A stretch of 17,299 nt of DNA from contig CALZIH010000082.1 of assembly GCA_945787305.1 (NCBI GenBank), positions 1 through 17,299 of the forward strand, in the 5' to 3' direction. This stretch comes from an uncultured Desulfobulbaceae bacterium. GTDB taxonomy: Bacteria > Desulfobacterota > Desulfobulbia > Desulfobulbales > Desulfobulbaceae. The position numbers were made by a program, and so were the translations under genes. Positions 1 through 7,850 of this stretch are shown here, piece by piece. The stretch's first letter is position 1. The number at the start of each line of letters is the position of its first letter. The notes under the pieces were generated by a model. That model saw nothing but the letters and a program-made list of their open reading frames with translations. It was not told the DNA's origin and searched no databases.

Positions 1-254
1 GCCTCATCCTGCAGCTTGGAGGTGGCATGACGCTCAAGGCAGAGCAAAACGTCATCCTCATCCATGCCCATGCCGTTATCCATCACCCGAAGCAGACGGG
101 TACCGGCCCCTTCAACCTGGATCGTAACCCTGGTACTGCCGGCATCGAGGCTGTTTTCCAACAGTTCCTTTACCACGGAAGCGGGACGTTCAACCACTTC
201 CCCGGCTGCGATCTGGTTGGCCAGATGATCGGAAAGAATACGTATGCGGGACAC
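1..254 (-). CDS. mutL: DNA mismatch repair protein MutL, N-terminal fragment
   Basis: This is the first 84 codons of MutL, the GHKL-family ATPase that links MutS mismatch recognition to strand incision and excision. The gene runs off the left edge of the window, so its 3' end is missing. Visible motifs are NQIAAGEVVERPASVVKE (residues 13-30), the GHKL motif I ENSLDAG (33-39, with the catalytic Glu33), the ATP-binding motif DNGMGM (59-64) and ERHATSK (74-80). The start is a GTG at 254; AGGA lies about 9 bases upstream and family alignment requires the protein to begin here. It is divergent from the penicillin-binding protein gene, with about 130 bp between them. Identification is very secure because these motifs are almost invariant in the family. 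Confidence 0.97.
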   Translation of the reverse strand, partial: MSRIRILSDHLANQIAAGEVVERPASVVKELLENSLDAGSTRVTIQVEGAGTRLLRVMDNGMGMDEDDVLLCLERHATSKLQDE

Positions 255-304
255 GGGTACAGTTCCTGGTTCTTGGTAACAGGTTCCGGGTTTACATTTA
301 ACGG

Positions 305-333
305 TTTACAGTTTAAGTTGATTTGCTCTTAAT
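305..333 (+). promoter_or_regulatory. Possible sigma-70 promoter for the PBP gene
   Basis: TTTACA (305-310, 5 of 6 to the -35 consensus) is followed after 17 bases by CTTAAT (328-333, 4 of 6 to the -10). It lies in the mutL/PBP divergent gap, about 50 bases before the TTG start. The region is AT-rich, so a chance match is quite possible. Confidence 0.3.
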
Positions 334-384
334 TAAAGTTAAACCATACTTCAACTTTTTAATATCTACTGCTTCTCCCCGTTC

Positions 385-2241
385 TTGTCCACTAAAGCCG
401 TCAGAAAAAAAACACCCGCACGCAGGAGTTCCCCCCGCAAAAAACCGCTGGGTCATACGCCGATTATCGTGTTTTTACTCGCCATCAGCGGTCTGGTTAC
501 CCTGTGTATCGGCATCGCCCTGGCCTGGTTTCTTTCCCTGGACATCCCCGATATTCGCAGTGCAGCCGATTACAAACCCCTCGTTGCCACTACAATTTTT
601 GATAAAGACGGCGCGCCGATTGACGCCATTTACAAAGATTATCGGATCGTCATCTCCGATAAACAGATGCCGCCTCTCCTGCCGAAGGCCTTTGTCGCAG
701 CTGAAGACAGCCGCTATTTTGAGCACGGCGGCCTGGATATCTGGTCTATTTTCAGGGCGGCGGTCAACAATCTGCGCTCGGGAAAACGCAGCCAGGGGGG
801 CTCTACCATCACCCAACAGGTTACTCGGGCGCTGATGCTCTCCCGGGAAAAGACCTATTTCCGTAAACTGACCGAGGCAATCCTCGCCTACCGCCTCGAC
901 CGTATGTTGACCAAAAAAGAGGTTTTGAATATCTACCTCAATGAAATCTATCTTGGTGAAGGGGCCTACGGGGTAGAGGCCGCGGCCAGGATCTATTTTT
1001 CAAAAACCGCAAAAGAACTGGACCTTGCAGAAATTGCGCTACTGGCCGGACTCCCCCAATCCCCAAGCCGCTACTCGCCGATTAAACACTGGAACGCCGC
1101 CCAGGCAAGGCAACGATACGTTCTCAACCGGATGGCAGAGGAAGGTATTATCTCAGCAGCGCGTGCCCGCAAGGCCTATGAACAGAAAGTCCGGCTCAAT
1201 CCATCGGGCATGCACAAGGCCGCCAGTGGCTACTTTACCGATTATGTTCGAAGCCAGCTTGAGCAACACTATGGTAAAAAAGAGTTGTTTCGGGAAGGGT
1301 TAACGGTCTGGACCACATTGGACAGCAGTATGCAGAGGGCAGCCATCCAAAGCCTGCAACAAGGCCTGCAGACTGTACAAAAAAGACAAAACAACAAGCA
1401 GCCGCCACAGGGGGCATTGATCGCCCTGGATACGGCAAGCGGGAGCATTCGTGCCTTGGTCGGTGGAAAAGATTACAGAAAAAGTGCATACAACCGGGCA
1501 GTGGTTGCCAAACGTCAGCCCGGTTCCGTCTTCAAGCCGTTTATCTATGCAGCCGCATTTGAGCGGGGCATGTCACCGGAGAAGGAACTCATCGACGCAC
1601 CATTTTCCATCAAAAATCGTGACGGTTCCGTGTGGCAACCGCAAAACTATAGTCATAAATATTATGGCGCCACCAGTTTGGGCGAAGCGCTGACGTTCTC
1701 CAGAAACATTATCACCATCAAGCTACTCCAGCAAACCGGCCTGCAACCCGTCATACGCCTGGCCAAGGATGCGGGAATAACCAGTGAGCTGAAACCGGAG
1801 CTGCCGCTGGCACTGGGGGCTTCTCCGGTAACGATCCTTGAGATGACCGCAGCCTATACGATCTTTGCAAATCAGGGTCTGTATCACAAACCTCGGGCCA
1901 TTACCAGGGTCAGGGACAGATTTGGCCGGGTGAAGCCCTGGCCAAATCCTGATGCAAAAAAAGTTGTTTCAGCACAAACAGCAGCAACGGTAACAAATAT
2001 ACTCACGAACGTCATAAACCGAGGAACCGGCAAACAGGCGCAAGGGGTTGCACAGGCCGCCGGGAAAACCGGCACCTCAAATGATAACCGCGATGCCTGG
2101 TTTATCGGCTACTCCCCGAAACTGACCACAGGAGTCTGGATGGGACATGACCGGAATCGTACTCTTGGCAGGGGAGAAACCGGTGGGCGGGCCGCAGCCC
2201 CGATCTGGAAGAACTTTATGCAGGCTGCGGCAAGGGAGTAA
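385..2241 (+). CDS. Bifunctional penicillin-binding protein (class A, PBP1A-type)
   Basis: Membrane-anchored peptidoglycan synthase that polymerises lipid II (GT51 glycosyltransferase) and cross-links stem peptides (transpeptidase). The 618-residue product has a very basic cytoplasmic tail (residues 4-20), one transmembrane segment (about 26-52), and a GT51 domain with EDSRYFEH (catalytic Glu107), GGSTITQQ and YLNEIYLG (Glu187). The transpeptidase domain has SVFK (nucleophile Ser381, Lys384), SRN (439-441) and KTGTS (561-565). All catalytic residues are present, so it should be active on both counts. It is shorter than E. coli PBP1A and shows no obvious extra OB-type insert. The start is uncertain: a TTG at 385 is the only initiator that keeps the basic tail, no Shine-Dalgarno precedes it, and a stop sits in frame at 340-342. 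A GTG at 469 would remove the basic tail and cut into the membrane segment. The downstream gene begins one base after the stop and is probably co-translated. Confidence 0.95.
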   Translation: MSTKAVRKKTPARRSSPRKKPLGHTPIIVFLLAISGLVTLCIGIALAWFLSLDIPDIRSAADYKPLVATTIFDKDGAPIDAIYKDYRIVISDKQMPPLLPKAFVAAEDSRYFEHGGLDIWSIFRAAVNNLRSGKRSQGGSTITQQVTRALMLSREKTYFRKLTEAILAYRLDRMLTKKEVLNIYLNEIYLGEGAYGVEAAARIYFSKTAKELDLAEIALLAGLPQSPSRYSPIKHWNAAQARQRYVLNRMAEEGIISAARARKAYEQKVRLNPSGMHKAASGYFTDYVRSQLEQHYGKKELFREGLTVWTTLDSSMQRAAIQSLQQGLQTVQKRQNNKQPPQGALIALDTASGSIRALVGGKDYRKSAYNRAVVAKRQPGSVFKPFIYAAAFERGMSPEKELIDAPFSIKNRDGSVWQPQNYSHKYYGATSLGEALTFSRNIITIKLLQQTGLQPVIRLAKDAGITSELKPELPLALGASPVTILEMTAAYTIFANQGLYHKPRAITRVRDRFGRVKPWPNPDAKKVVSAQTAATVTNILTNVINRGTGKQAQGVAQAAGKTGTSNDNRDAWFIGYSPKLTTGVWMGHDRNRTLGRGETGGRAAAPIWKNFMQAAARE

Positions 2242-2242
2242 C

Positions 2243-2764
2243 ATGAAAACAACAGCGGCGAGGCATCTTGACCTCTATTTTTCAGGCACGGTCGAGGACA
2301 AATTAACCACAGGCAGGCAACTCTATTCCCTGCATGGATCCGCTCTTCTGGGACAAGAAGATATTGTCGGCACCCTGAACCGATTGCGTCAATGTCAAGC
2401 GATGCTGACTTCCCGGATGGCGACAATGGATATGGGCCGCCGCTGTTCGGCCTGCGCAGCCAAGCCCAGTGGCGGATGCTGCAGCAGCTACATGGCAGCC
2501 AACACCGATGCTGTTCTCCTCCTGATCAACTTGCTTATAGGCAGTGAGGTCTCCATTCAGCATAACAACGATATTGAGTGCTGTTTTCTCGGCAGCAAAG
2601 GATGCACCCTGGTAATCAAGCCCATATTTTGTCTGAATTACAACTGCAGCCATATAAAAAATGCTGCATCAACAGCACAGATGGCTCTATTGGAACAAAC
2701 GGCCGCCGCATTACTTGGTGAACAGACACTTCTCGAGACCACCCTCCTGCAACGAATCAAATAA
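2243..2764 (+). CDS. Cysteine-cluster protein, YkgJ-like putative metal-binding protein
   Basis: A 173-residue protein of unknown function. Its centre holds eleven cysteines in two groups: CSACAAKPSGGCC (68-80), then paired Cys113-Cys114, Cys121, Cys130 and Cys135 in the frame CCFLGSKGCTLVIKPIFCLNYNC. The spacing resembles YkgJ/zinc- or iron-chelating cluster proteins (C-x2-C, CC, FL..GCTL..P..C) common in deltaproteobacteria, so binding of a metal or Fe-S cluster is a family-level inference only. No signal peptide or membrane segment is seen, so it is probably cytoplasmic. The ATG at 2243 is preferred over upstream in-frame starts because AGGGAG lies just before it and it follows the PBP stop (TAA at 2239-2241) by one base, a typical translational-coupling arrangement. 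It is likely expressed with the PBP. Its gene converges on the AOR gene with a 42-bp gap. Confidence 0.8.
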   Translation: MKTTAARHLDLYFSGTVEDKLTTGRQLYSLHGSALLGQEDIVGTLNRLRQCQAMLTSRMATMDMGRRCSACAAKPSGGCCSSYMAANTDAVLLLINLLIGSEVSIQHNNDIECCFLGSKGCTLVIKPIFCLNYNCSHIKNAASTAQMALLEQTAAALLGEQTLLETTLLQRIK

Positions 2765-2806
2765 GGCACCCATAAGTCAACGAATGATGAATGAACTTCA
2801 GCTAGA

Positions 2807-4561
2807 CTACTCATCCTTAACAGTCGCCAAAGCCTGAATCCGGGTGCCGTATGTATCTTTTAATCTATCCAGATAGTCACCATCCACCGGTCCCTTCCAG
2901 GTACCGACGTTGTAAAAACGCTTGGGCAGGGTAATATCTTCCGGCCTGAAACCGGTGGCAAAACGAAGCCGCCAGCGATGCCGGCGGATATGTTCTGCCG
3001 CGCATTCCAGATCACCAACCAGATCGGTAAATCCGGCTACTTGCAGACACTCGGCCAACATATCCGAACTGTACACAGACCTGGCAAAAAGGCAGGAAAC
3101 CATGGAGGTGAGAAGGCAGCGGCCCGGTTCATCGGCGATCAGAAAATCGATTGCCGCGTCCAGATCTTTTTCCGCATGCTGCTGATCATAGGTGTATCCA
3201 CCAGTATCAAGGTGTGAATGGCGGAAACCAAGAGCCTGGGAAGCAAAAAACACCTCACCGGTAGCGTAACCGGCCATCTCCTGGCCAAGAACGCAGGCAA
3301 ACTCGGCCCCGCCGTAATGCTCTGCGGCGACCAGTGTACCAAGGCCAAGCAATCTATAGAACTCGTTGGCCCCGGTACCGAGGTAACGGGATGCCTTGAT
3401 ATAGCCTTCCGCATCACCCAATTGCAAGGGCACCAGGGTCTCCTTTTCCGAAACCAGCCCCTGCTCCGAGGCCTCGGTCGCCCAGGCCAAGGCGACACCG
3501 GCCGACATGGAATCGACACAAACCTTTTCCATCACATCGAGAACACGAAGCACATCAAACGCATTGGTGATACCCAGCATTGATCCGGCGGCAAAAATCG
3601 GTTCATAGTCATACGCTACCTGGTGATAGAGGTAGCGGTTATGCTGTTCTTCAAATCGTTCACGGACATAACCGATGTGAATACAACCAACCGGACAGCC
3701 GGAACAGGCTCCGTTGCGCAGCAGGGTATCATCGGCAAATCGCTTACCGGTGATGCCGCCTATGGCCGGGTCCGCCGTCTGTTGCAGGTTTCGCCAGGGC
3801 AACGACTGGATGTCGTTTAAGGTCTGCAAATTGGCCGGGGTACCGAGGTTATGATATTTTTGCAGCATATCGGTATCGGTCACCATCCCGTAGACCTTCT
3901 GAAAGAGTTTCGGATATTCTCTGCCCTCAGGCAAAGGATAATTACCGTCACCCTCGATAACGATGCCTTTTATCCGTTTATCGCCAAGGACTGCGCCGCC
4001 GCCAAGGCGCCCGAAATGGCGATAGGTGTCGACGTTGATGCAGGCCATGGCCGAACCGATCTCTCCTGATGGGCCGATGCGCAGCATGGAACGATGACCG
4101 GAATTGCCTTTAAACATACGGCGCATCAACTTTCCGGCTGCAATGGCATTCATACCGGCCATAAAACCCGCATCTTTAAGTTGCAGGTGATTTGCGCCGA
4201 TGCTCAAGCAGGAAAGACCAGGAGCCTTTCCACGCAAGACCAGCGCATCGTAGCCGGCAAACCTGAGGGCAAGAGCGCTGCGCCCACCGGCATGGGTTTC
4301 GGTATATTGGTTATGATAGGGAGATTTGAATGCGCTGACCGTTTTACTCATGAGTGGAAAGAGCCCGGTCAGGGGCCCCACTGCCAGAATAAAAGGTTGC
4401 TCCGGATCATCCCAGGGTTGTTTGGTATCACCGTACTGCTCAAAGAGCAGAGCGGCAAGACCTGAGCCACCGATGGCCGAGATGCGACCTGGAACCTGCT
4501 CGACCTTGCCCTTACCGCTTGCAAGATCAACAACCAGTATGCGAAATTCATCCTGATTCAT
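2807..4561 (-). CDS. aor: Aldehyde:ferredoxin oxidoreductase (AOR) family, tungsten/molybdopterin enzyme
   Basis: Cytoplasmic tungstopterin oxidoreductase family. AORs oxidise aldehydes to carboxylates, or run in reverse, and pass electrons to ferredoxin. The 584-residue length is close to characterised AORs. Four likely [4Fe-4S] ligands are in place: CSGCPVGC (Cys286, Cys289, Cys293) and a distant Cys490, nearly the spacing of the Pyrococcus enzyme. The N-terminal part has pterin-binding-like segments such as HAGGRSALALRFAGYDAL, SGEIGSAMACINVD and RLGGGAVLGDKRIKGI. The start ATG at 4561 overlaps the stop of the upstream polyferredoxin gene (ATGA, 4558-4561), so the two are translationally coupled and probably form one complex. 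No tungsten transport or pterin-synthesis genes are present nearby. The substrate cannot be read from sequence; a benzoyl-CoA-reductase BamB-like or other AOR subfamily remains possible. Confidence 0.92.
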   Translation of the reverse strand: MNQDEFRILVVDLASGKGKVEQVPGRISAIGGSGLAALLFEQYGDTKQPWDDPEQPFILAVGPLTGLFPLMSKTVSAFKSPYHNQYTETHAGGRSALALRFAGYDALVLRGKAPGLSCLSIGANHLQLKDAGFMAGMNAIAAGKLMRRMFKGNSGHRSMLRIGPSGEIGSAMACINVDTYRHFGRLGGGAVLGDKRIKGIVIEGDGNYPLPEGREYPKLFQKVYGMVTDTDMLQKYHNLGTPANLQTLNDIQSLPWRNLQQTADPAIGGITGKRFADDTLLRNGACSGCPVGCIHIGYVRERFEEQHNRYLYHQVAYDYEPIFAAGSMLGITNAFDVLRVLDVMEKVCVDSMSAGVALAWATEASEQGLVSEKETLVPLQLGDAEGYIKASRYLGTGANEFYRLLGLGTLVAAEHYGGAEFACVLGQEMAGYATGEVFFASQALGFRHSHLDTGGYTYDQQHAEKDLDAAIDFLIADEPGRCLLTSMVSCLFARSVYSSDMLAECLQVAGFTDLVGDLECAAEHIRRHRWRLRFATGFRPEDITLPKRFYNVGTWKGPVDGDYLDRLKDTYGTRIQALATVKDE

Positions 4562-4983
4562 ATCTCGTCCTCCATGTTCTGTTGCTCCGCAGTTCCCAGC
4601 TCCAGGCAGTCATGGGGACAATAGTCGACACACAACCCACAGTGAATACAGATATAGATATCTCCGGCCTGATCCCGGGCAATCGCATCCACCGGGCAGA
4701 CGGTTATGCATTCACCGCAACGGATGCAGAGTTTGCGTCGTACCGTCACCCCACCATCGACCCGTGCTTTCAGACAACCGGAGGGACAAACGGCTGCACA
4801 TGGTGGGGGGTTGCAGGCAAGACAACGCTTAGCCACAAAGCCTGAGGACAGGCCGCCGGAGCTTTGAATACGAATGCCCGATGTTTCCCAGGAAAATCGT
4901 TTATGAACGAGACGGGCACAGGCCAGTGAGCAGGAATGACAACCAATACAACGATCCATATGAGGCGTTGTCAGGATCTTCAT
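4558..4983 (-). CDS. Polyferredoxin, four-cluster electron-transfer partner of AOR
   Basis: A 141-residue iron-sulfur protein of the HycB/DMSO-reductase beta-subunit type, expected to carry electrons to or from the AOR subunit. Four cysteine groups are visible: CIGCHSCSLAC (12-22), CLACNPPPCAAVCP (54-67), CIRCGECITVCP (86-97) and CIHCGLCVDYCP (112-123). These suggest up to four [4Fe-4S] clusters; Cys70 and Cys126 are extra. There is no signal peptide, so it is cytoplasmic. The ATG at 4983 is preceded by AAAGGAGA at ideal spacing. It is the first gene of a two-gene operon with the AOR gene. The 5' side faces the 107-bp repeat array, whose nearest copy ends about 105 bp away. Confidence 0.92.
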   Translation of the reverse strand: MKILTTPHMDRCIGCHSCSLACARLVHKRFSWETSGIRIQSSGGLSSGFVAKRCLACNPPPCAAVCPSGCLKARVDGGVTVRRKLCIRCGECITVCPVDAIARDQAGDIYICIHCGLCVDYCPHDCLELGTAEQQNMEDEI

Positions 4984-5087
4984 TGACGGTCTCCTTTACA
5001 TTGTTTCGGCAATAAACTGAAGGCTACCCTGAAGCAACCAACAAACAAAAACAACACGTGGAAGATGGTATGCATATTCAGTTTTTG

Positions 5088-5194
5088 CAATAATGATGGA
5101 CTCGTTAAAAGTCGAAAACGCCGCTTACACTGTACGGAACTATAATGAATTATAACCTTTCCGCCGTCGGTGGCTAGACTTTTTACAACGCCGG
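5088..5194 (+). repeat. 107-bp repeat, copy 1 of a tandem array
   Basis: First unit of a head-to-tail array; units begin CAATAATGATGGACTCG. It aligns without gaps to copy 2 but is more diverged, especially in its first half (GTTAAAAGTC) and its end. The internal CCGCCGTCGGTGG near-palindrome is intact. It lies upstream of the polyferredoxin/AOR operon. The array region can be translated in the minus direction, but such short frames recur with the repeat and are not likely genes. Confidence 0.88.
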
Positions 5195-5301
5195 CAATAA
5201 TGATGGACTCGTAAAAAGTCAAAAACGCAAATTGCACAGTACGGAAGTACAACGAGTTATAACCTTTCCGCCGTCGGTGGCGAGGCTTTTTACGACACCG
5301 A
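5195..5301 (+). repeat. 107-bp repeat, copy 2 (best-preserved unit)
   Basis: Complete unit. Near its ends it carries a perfect 10-bp inverted repeat, TCGTAAAAAG (5209-5218) against CTTTTTACGA (5286-5295). It also has the internal near-palindrome CCGCCGTCGGTGG. This resembles a small non-autonomous MITE- or REP-like element able to fold into a hairpin. No protein-coding content is supported. Confidence 0.9.
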
Positions 5302-5385
5302 CAATAATGATGGACTCGTAAAAAGTCAAAAACGCAAATTGCACAGTACGGAAGTACAATGAATTATAACCTTTCCGCCGTCGGT
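5302..5385 (+). repeat. 107-bp repeat, copy 3, truncated at 3' end
   Basis: Nearly identical to copy 2 over its first 84 bases, then ends abruptly after CCGCCGTCGGT. It lacks the last 23 bases, including the right inverted-repeat arm. The near identity of copies 2 and 3 suggests recent tandem duplication of one unit. Confidence 0.88.
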
Positions 5386-5607
5386 CATTTTTTAAAAACC
5401 ACTGGTTTCCAATCGTTTTCAGCTCTCATCTTTCACCTCTCTCACCCTTGCGCCCATTTCCTGAAAAACATTGTGCCACAAAGGATTCAAGCCATTCTGC
5501 CCCCAGCCGTCAAGCAAAACAACTCCCTGTTTTTACATTTATTCTTGACGACTTCAAGCACATCCCCTAAAACTAAATTTTGCTCTCCGCCATTTTTTTG
5601 GATAATA
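5386..5607. other. AT-rich spacer without a recognisable gene
   Basis: Lies between repeat copies 3 and 4. Short frames exist on both strands, but none has a ribosome binding site or a recognisable protein. The only signal seen is a promoter-like pair at 5545-5573. Confidence 0.6.
5545..5573 (+). promoter_or_regulatory. Possible sigma-70 promoter upstream of the histidine kinase
   Basis: TTGACG (5545-5550, 5 of 6) is followed, after 17 bases, by TAAAAC (5568-5573, 4 of 6). If used, the transcript would run through repeat copy 4 before reaching the kinase start at 5742, giving a leader of about 160 bases that contains the repeat. Confidence 0.35.
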
Positions 5608-5713
5608 CAATTTTTTGGACTGGTAAAAATTCCAAAATGCCGTTTGCATAGAACGGAGACACAATGAATGATAACCTTTCCGCCATCGGTGGCGAAGCTT
5701 TTTACGACAGCGA
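5608..5713 (+). repeat. 107-bp repeat, copy 4, diverged solo copy
   Basis: Same orientation as the tandem array but separated from it by about 220 bp. It aligns along nearly its full length with about one base missing. The left half is the most changed (GGACTGGTAAAAATTCC); the right half keeps ATAACCTTTCCGCC and GCTTTTTACGACA. It ends only 28 bp before the kinase start codon, so it sits in that gene's leader. Confidence 0.82.
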
Positions 5714-5741
5714 CAACGTTAACATCAGTTAAATATAGCTC

Positions 5742-7850
5742 ATGCCTGTTACCCATTTTTTTGCTACGTCCAATCAAACCTGCCACCATAGGCATCAAGT
5801 TTCAACACCGAAAAAGCAAAAGTTTTTTCTTACGTTTTTCGGTAAACGCTCCCTACTCCTGTTGGTTTTCCTGCTTGTGCAGAGCGTTGTTGGTTCAGCG
5901 ATGGCGACAACAATTCGTGTTGGGGTGTATGACAACAAACCGATTGTCTTTAAGGACAGCATCGGGCAATTTCAGGGGTTTGCCATTGATATACTGCACC
6001 ATATTGCCGAAAAAGAAGGTTTCAATCTCCAGTTTGTCGAAGGGACATGGTCACAATGCCTTGAACGTTTAAAAAACGGTGAAATCGATCTCCAGGTGGC
6101 CATTGCCTCATCAGCAGAACGAAGGCAATTATTCAACTTCACCCAAAACGCTTTAATTACCAACTGGGGCAGACTGTATTGTGCAGCAGGTTCACATATT
6201 GATTCACTTCTTGTTCTGGACAAGAAAAAAGTGGCTGTTTTGGAACATGATATCCATGCAAAGGTTTTCAATGATTTAATGCAGAAGTTTGATCAAAAGG
6301 TAGAAATTATCAACTATGACAGCTACGACCATGTTCTCCAGGCTGTTCAGGAAAAAAAGGTGGATTGCGGCCTGGTGAACCGCCTGTATGCGATGGCAAA
6401 CAGTCATCGATTTAATGTTGACCAGACCCCTGTTATATTTAACCCCATAGAAGTCCGTTATGCGGCGCCAAAGAGCAGCAACAATCAAATCGTTGATATT
6501 ATAAGCGATAACATTGAACAACTCAAAAACGATAACCAATCGATCTACTACTCGTCTTTGACCTCATGGTTTGGCGACCAGCAACATTCAGTCGTTCCCA
6601 AGTGGATCAAATCAAGTCTGCTTATTGCTGGAAGCCTATTTGCGATAACCTTTATGGTCGCCCTGTTATTAAAGCATCAGATCACCCGGAAAACATCTGA
6701 ACTTGAGGAAAAACAAAATTATCTGCAATTAATTTTTCATGCATCAAACGACGCCATTTTCATCCATGACGCAGACACCGGAGCCATAATTGATGTCAAT
6801 CAGGCCATGTTAAGCATGTATGGTATGACCCATGAAGAAGCAACGCAAATGACACCTGATCAGGCGAGCCTTGGGGAACCGCCTTACTCCTTCGAAGAAG
6901 CTCAAAATAAAATTCAAGATGCCATTAACGAGGGTCCCCAGGTTTTTGACTGGATGGCTCGTAGAAAGGACGGCTCTCTTTTCTGGGCTCAGGTCAGTCT
7001 TCGCCATGCTGTATTTAAGGATAAAGGAATTGTCATTGCCGTGGTGCGTGACATTGATGAGCGAAAGAAAGCCGAAGACCAGCTAGCCGCCGAACAGGAA
7101 CGGCTTGCCGTCACCCTCCGCAGCATAGGTGATGGTGTTATCACCACCGACCTTGACGGAAAGGTGGTTTTCCTCAACCAGGTTGCGGAAAAACTCACCG
7201 GTTGGAAAAACAAGGACGCACAAGGCAAACCGGTGGTGGAGGTTTTTCACATCATTAACGAGAAAACCAGAAAACGTTGCGAGAACCCAATCAGCAAGGT
7301 ACTGGAACTCGGTAAAATCATCGGACTGGCCAACCATACAGCCCTGATTGCCAAGGATGGCGTCGAGAGAAGTATCGCTGACAGCGCAGCCCCCATTCGA
7401 GATCGAAAAAGCAGGGTTATCGGGGTGGTTTTGGTGTTTCGAGACGTGACCAATGAGCAACGGATGGAGCAGGAGCTGCTGAAAATAAAAAAACTGGAGT
7501 CGGTGGGTGTGCTGGCTGGGGGTATCGCCCATGACTTTAACAATATCCTTGGAGCCATCCTCGGCAATATAGAATTGGCCAGGGTCGTTAAAAATAAACA
7601 CAAAGTTGCTCAGCTTCTCCGTGATGCAGAAAAGGCAACCATGCGGGCAACCAAGTTGACCCAGCAATTCCTGACTTTTTCCAAAGGTGGGGACCCGATC
7701 AAAGAAACCTCTTCACTACCGCAACTTATCGAGGAATCGGCGGAATTCGTCCTGCACGGCAGTAAAGTATCCTGCACCTATAATTTTCCAGAAGACTTAT
7801 TGTTGGTTGACATTGATAACAGTAAAAGACCATGGTATCGGCATTCCTGA
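5742..7850 (+). CDS. N-terminal part of the broken kinase: SBP_bac_3 - TM - PAS - PAS - HisKA
   Basis: A 702-residue open frame. A hydrophobic stretch at about 36-52 ending SAMA looks like a signal peptide with an unusually long N-region. A polar-amino-acid-type binding domain follows (about 57-280; TIRVGVYDNKPIVF, GFAIDILHHIAEKEGF, GEIDLQVAIA). The rest is a transmembrane helix (about 290-310), PAS 1 (from about 326), PAS 2 (from about 453, RSIGDGVITTDLDG), and HisKA with GGIAHDFNNI, the phosphoacceptor being His597. After FPEDLLLVDID the frame runs into a short unrelated tail and stops. The ATG at 5742 lacks a good Shine-Dalgarno, and no better start is seen. A membrane receptor lacking the ATPase domain could still be made, but could not phosphorylate itself. 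Confidence 0.8.
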   Translation: MPVTHFFATSNQTCHHRHQVSTPKKQKFFLTFFGKRSLLLLVFLLVQSVVGSAMATTIRVGVYDNKPIVFKDSIGQFQGFAIDILHHIAEKEGFNLQFVEGTWSQCLERLKNGEIDLQVAIASSAERRQLFNFTQNALITNWGRLYCAAGSHIDSLLVLDKKKVAVLEHDIHAKVFNDLMQKFDQKVEIINYDSYDHVLQAVQEKKVDCGLVNRLYAMANSHRFNVDQTPVIFNPIEVRYAAPKSSNNQIVDIISDNIEQLKNDNQSIYYSSLTSWFGDQQHSVVPKWIKSSLLIAGSLFAITFMVALLLKHQITRKTSELEEKQNYLQLIFHASNDAIFIHDADTGAIIDVNQAMLSMYGMTHEEATQMTPDQASLGEPPYSFEEAQNKIQDAINEGPQVFDWMARRKDGSLFWAQVSLRHAVFKDKGIVIAVVRDIDERKKAEDQLAAEQERLAVTLRSIGDGVITTDLDGKVVFLNQVAEKLTGWKNKDAQGKPVVEVFHIINEKTRKRCENPISKVLELGKIIGLANHTALIAKDGVERSIADSAAPIRDRKSRVIGVVLVFRDVTNEQRMEQELLKIKKLESVGVLAGGIAHDFNNILGAILGNIELARVVKNKHKVAQLLRDAEKATMRATKLTQQFLTFSKGGDPIKETSSLPQLIEESAEFVLHGSKVSCTYNFPEDLLLVDIDNSKRPWYRHS

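Noticed and set aside
27..332. Plus-strand open frame over the mutL start
   Set aside because: Shadow of the strongly conserved MutL frame on the other strand.
4980..5252. Minus-strand open frame through repeat copies 1 and 2
   Set aside because: It is made largely of repeat sequence and shares its peptide with another frame over copy 4, as expected of a DNA repeat translated by chance. No ribosome binding site supports it.
5088..5385. CRISPR array
   Set aside because: Units are 107 bp head to tail with no unique spacers between them, and no cas genes are present.
5487..5798. Minus-strand open frame over repeat copy 4 and the kinase start
   Set aside because: Repeat-derived peptide, overlapping the better-supported kinase gene, with no ribosome binding site.
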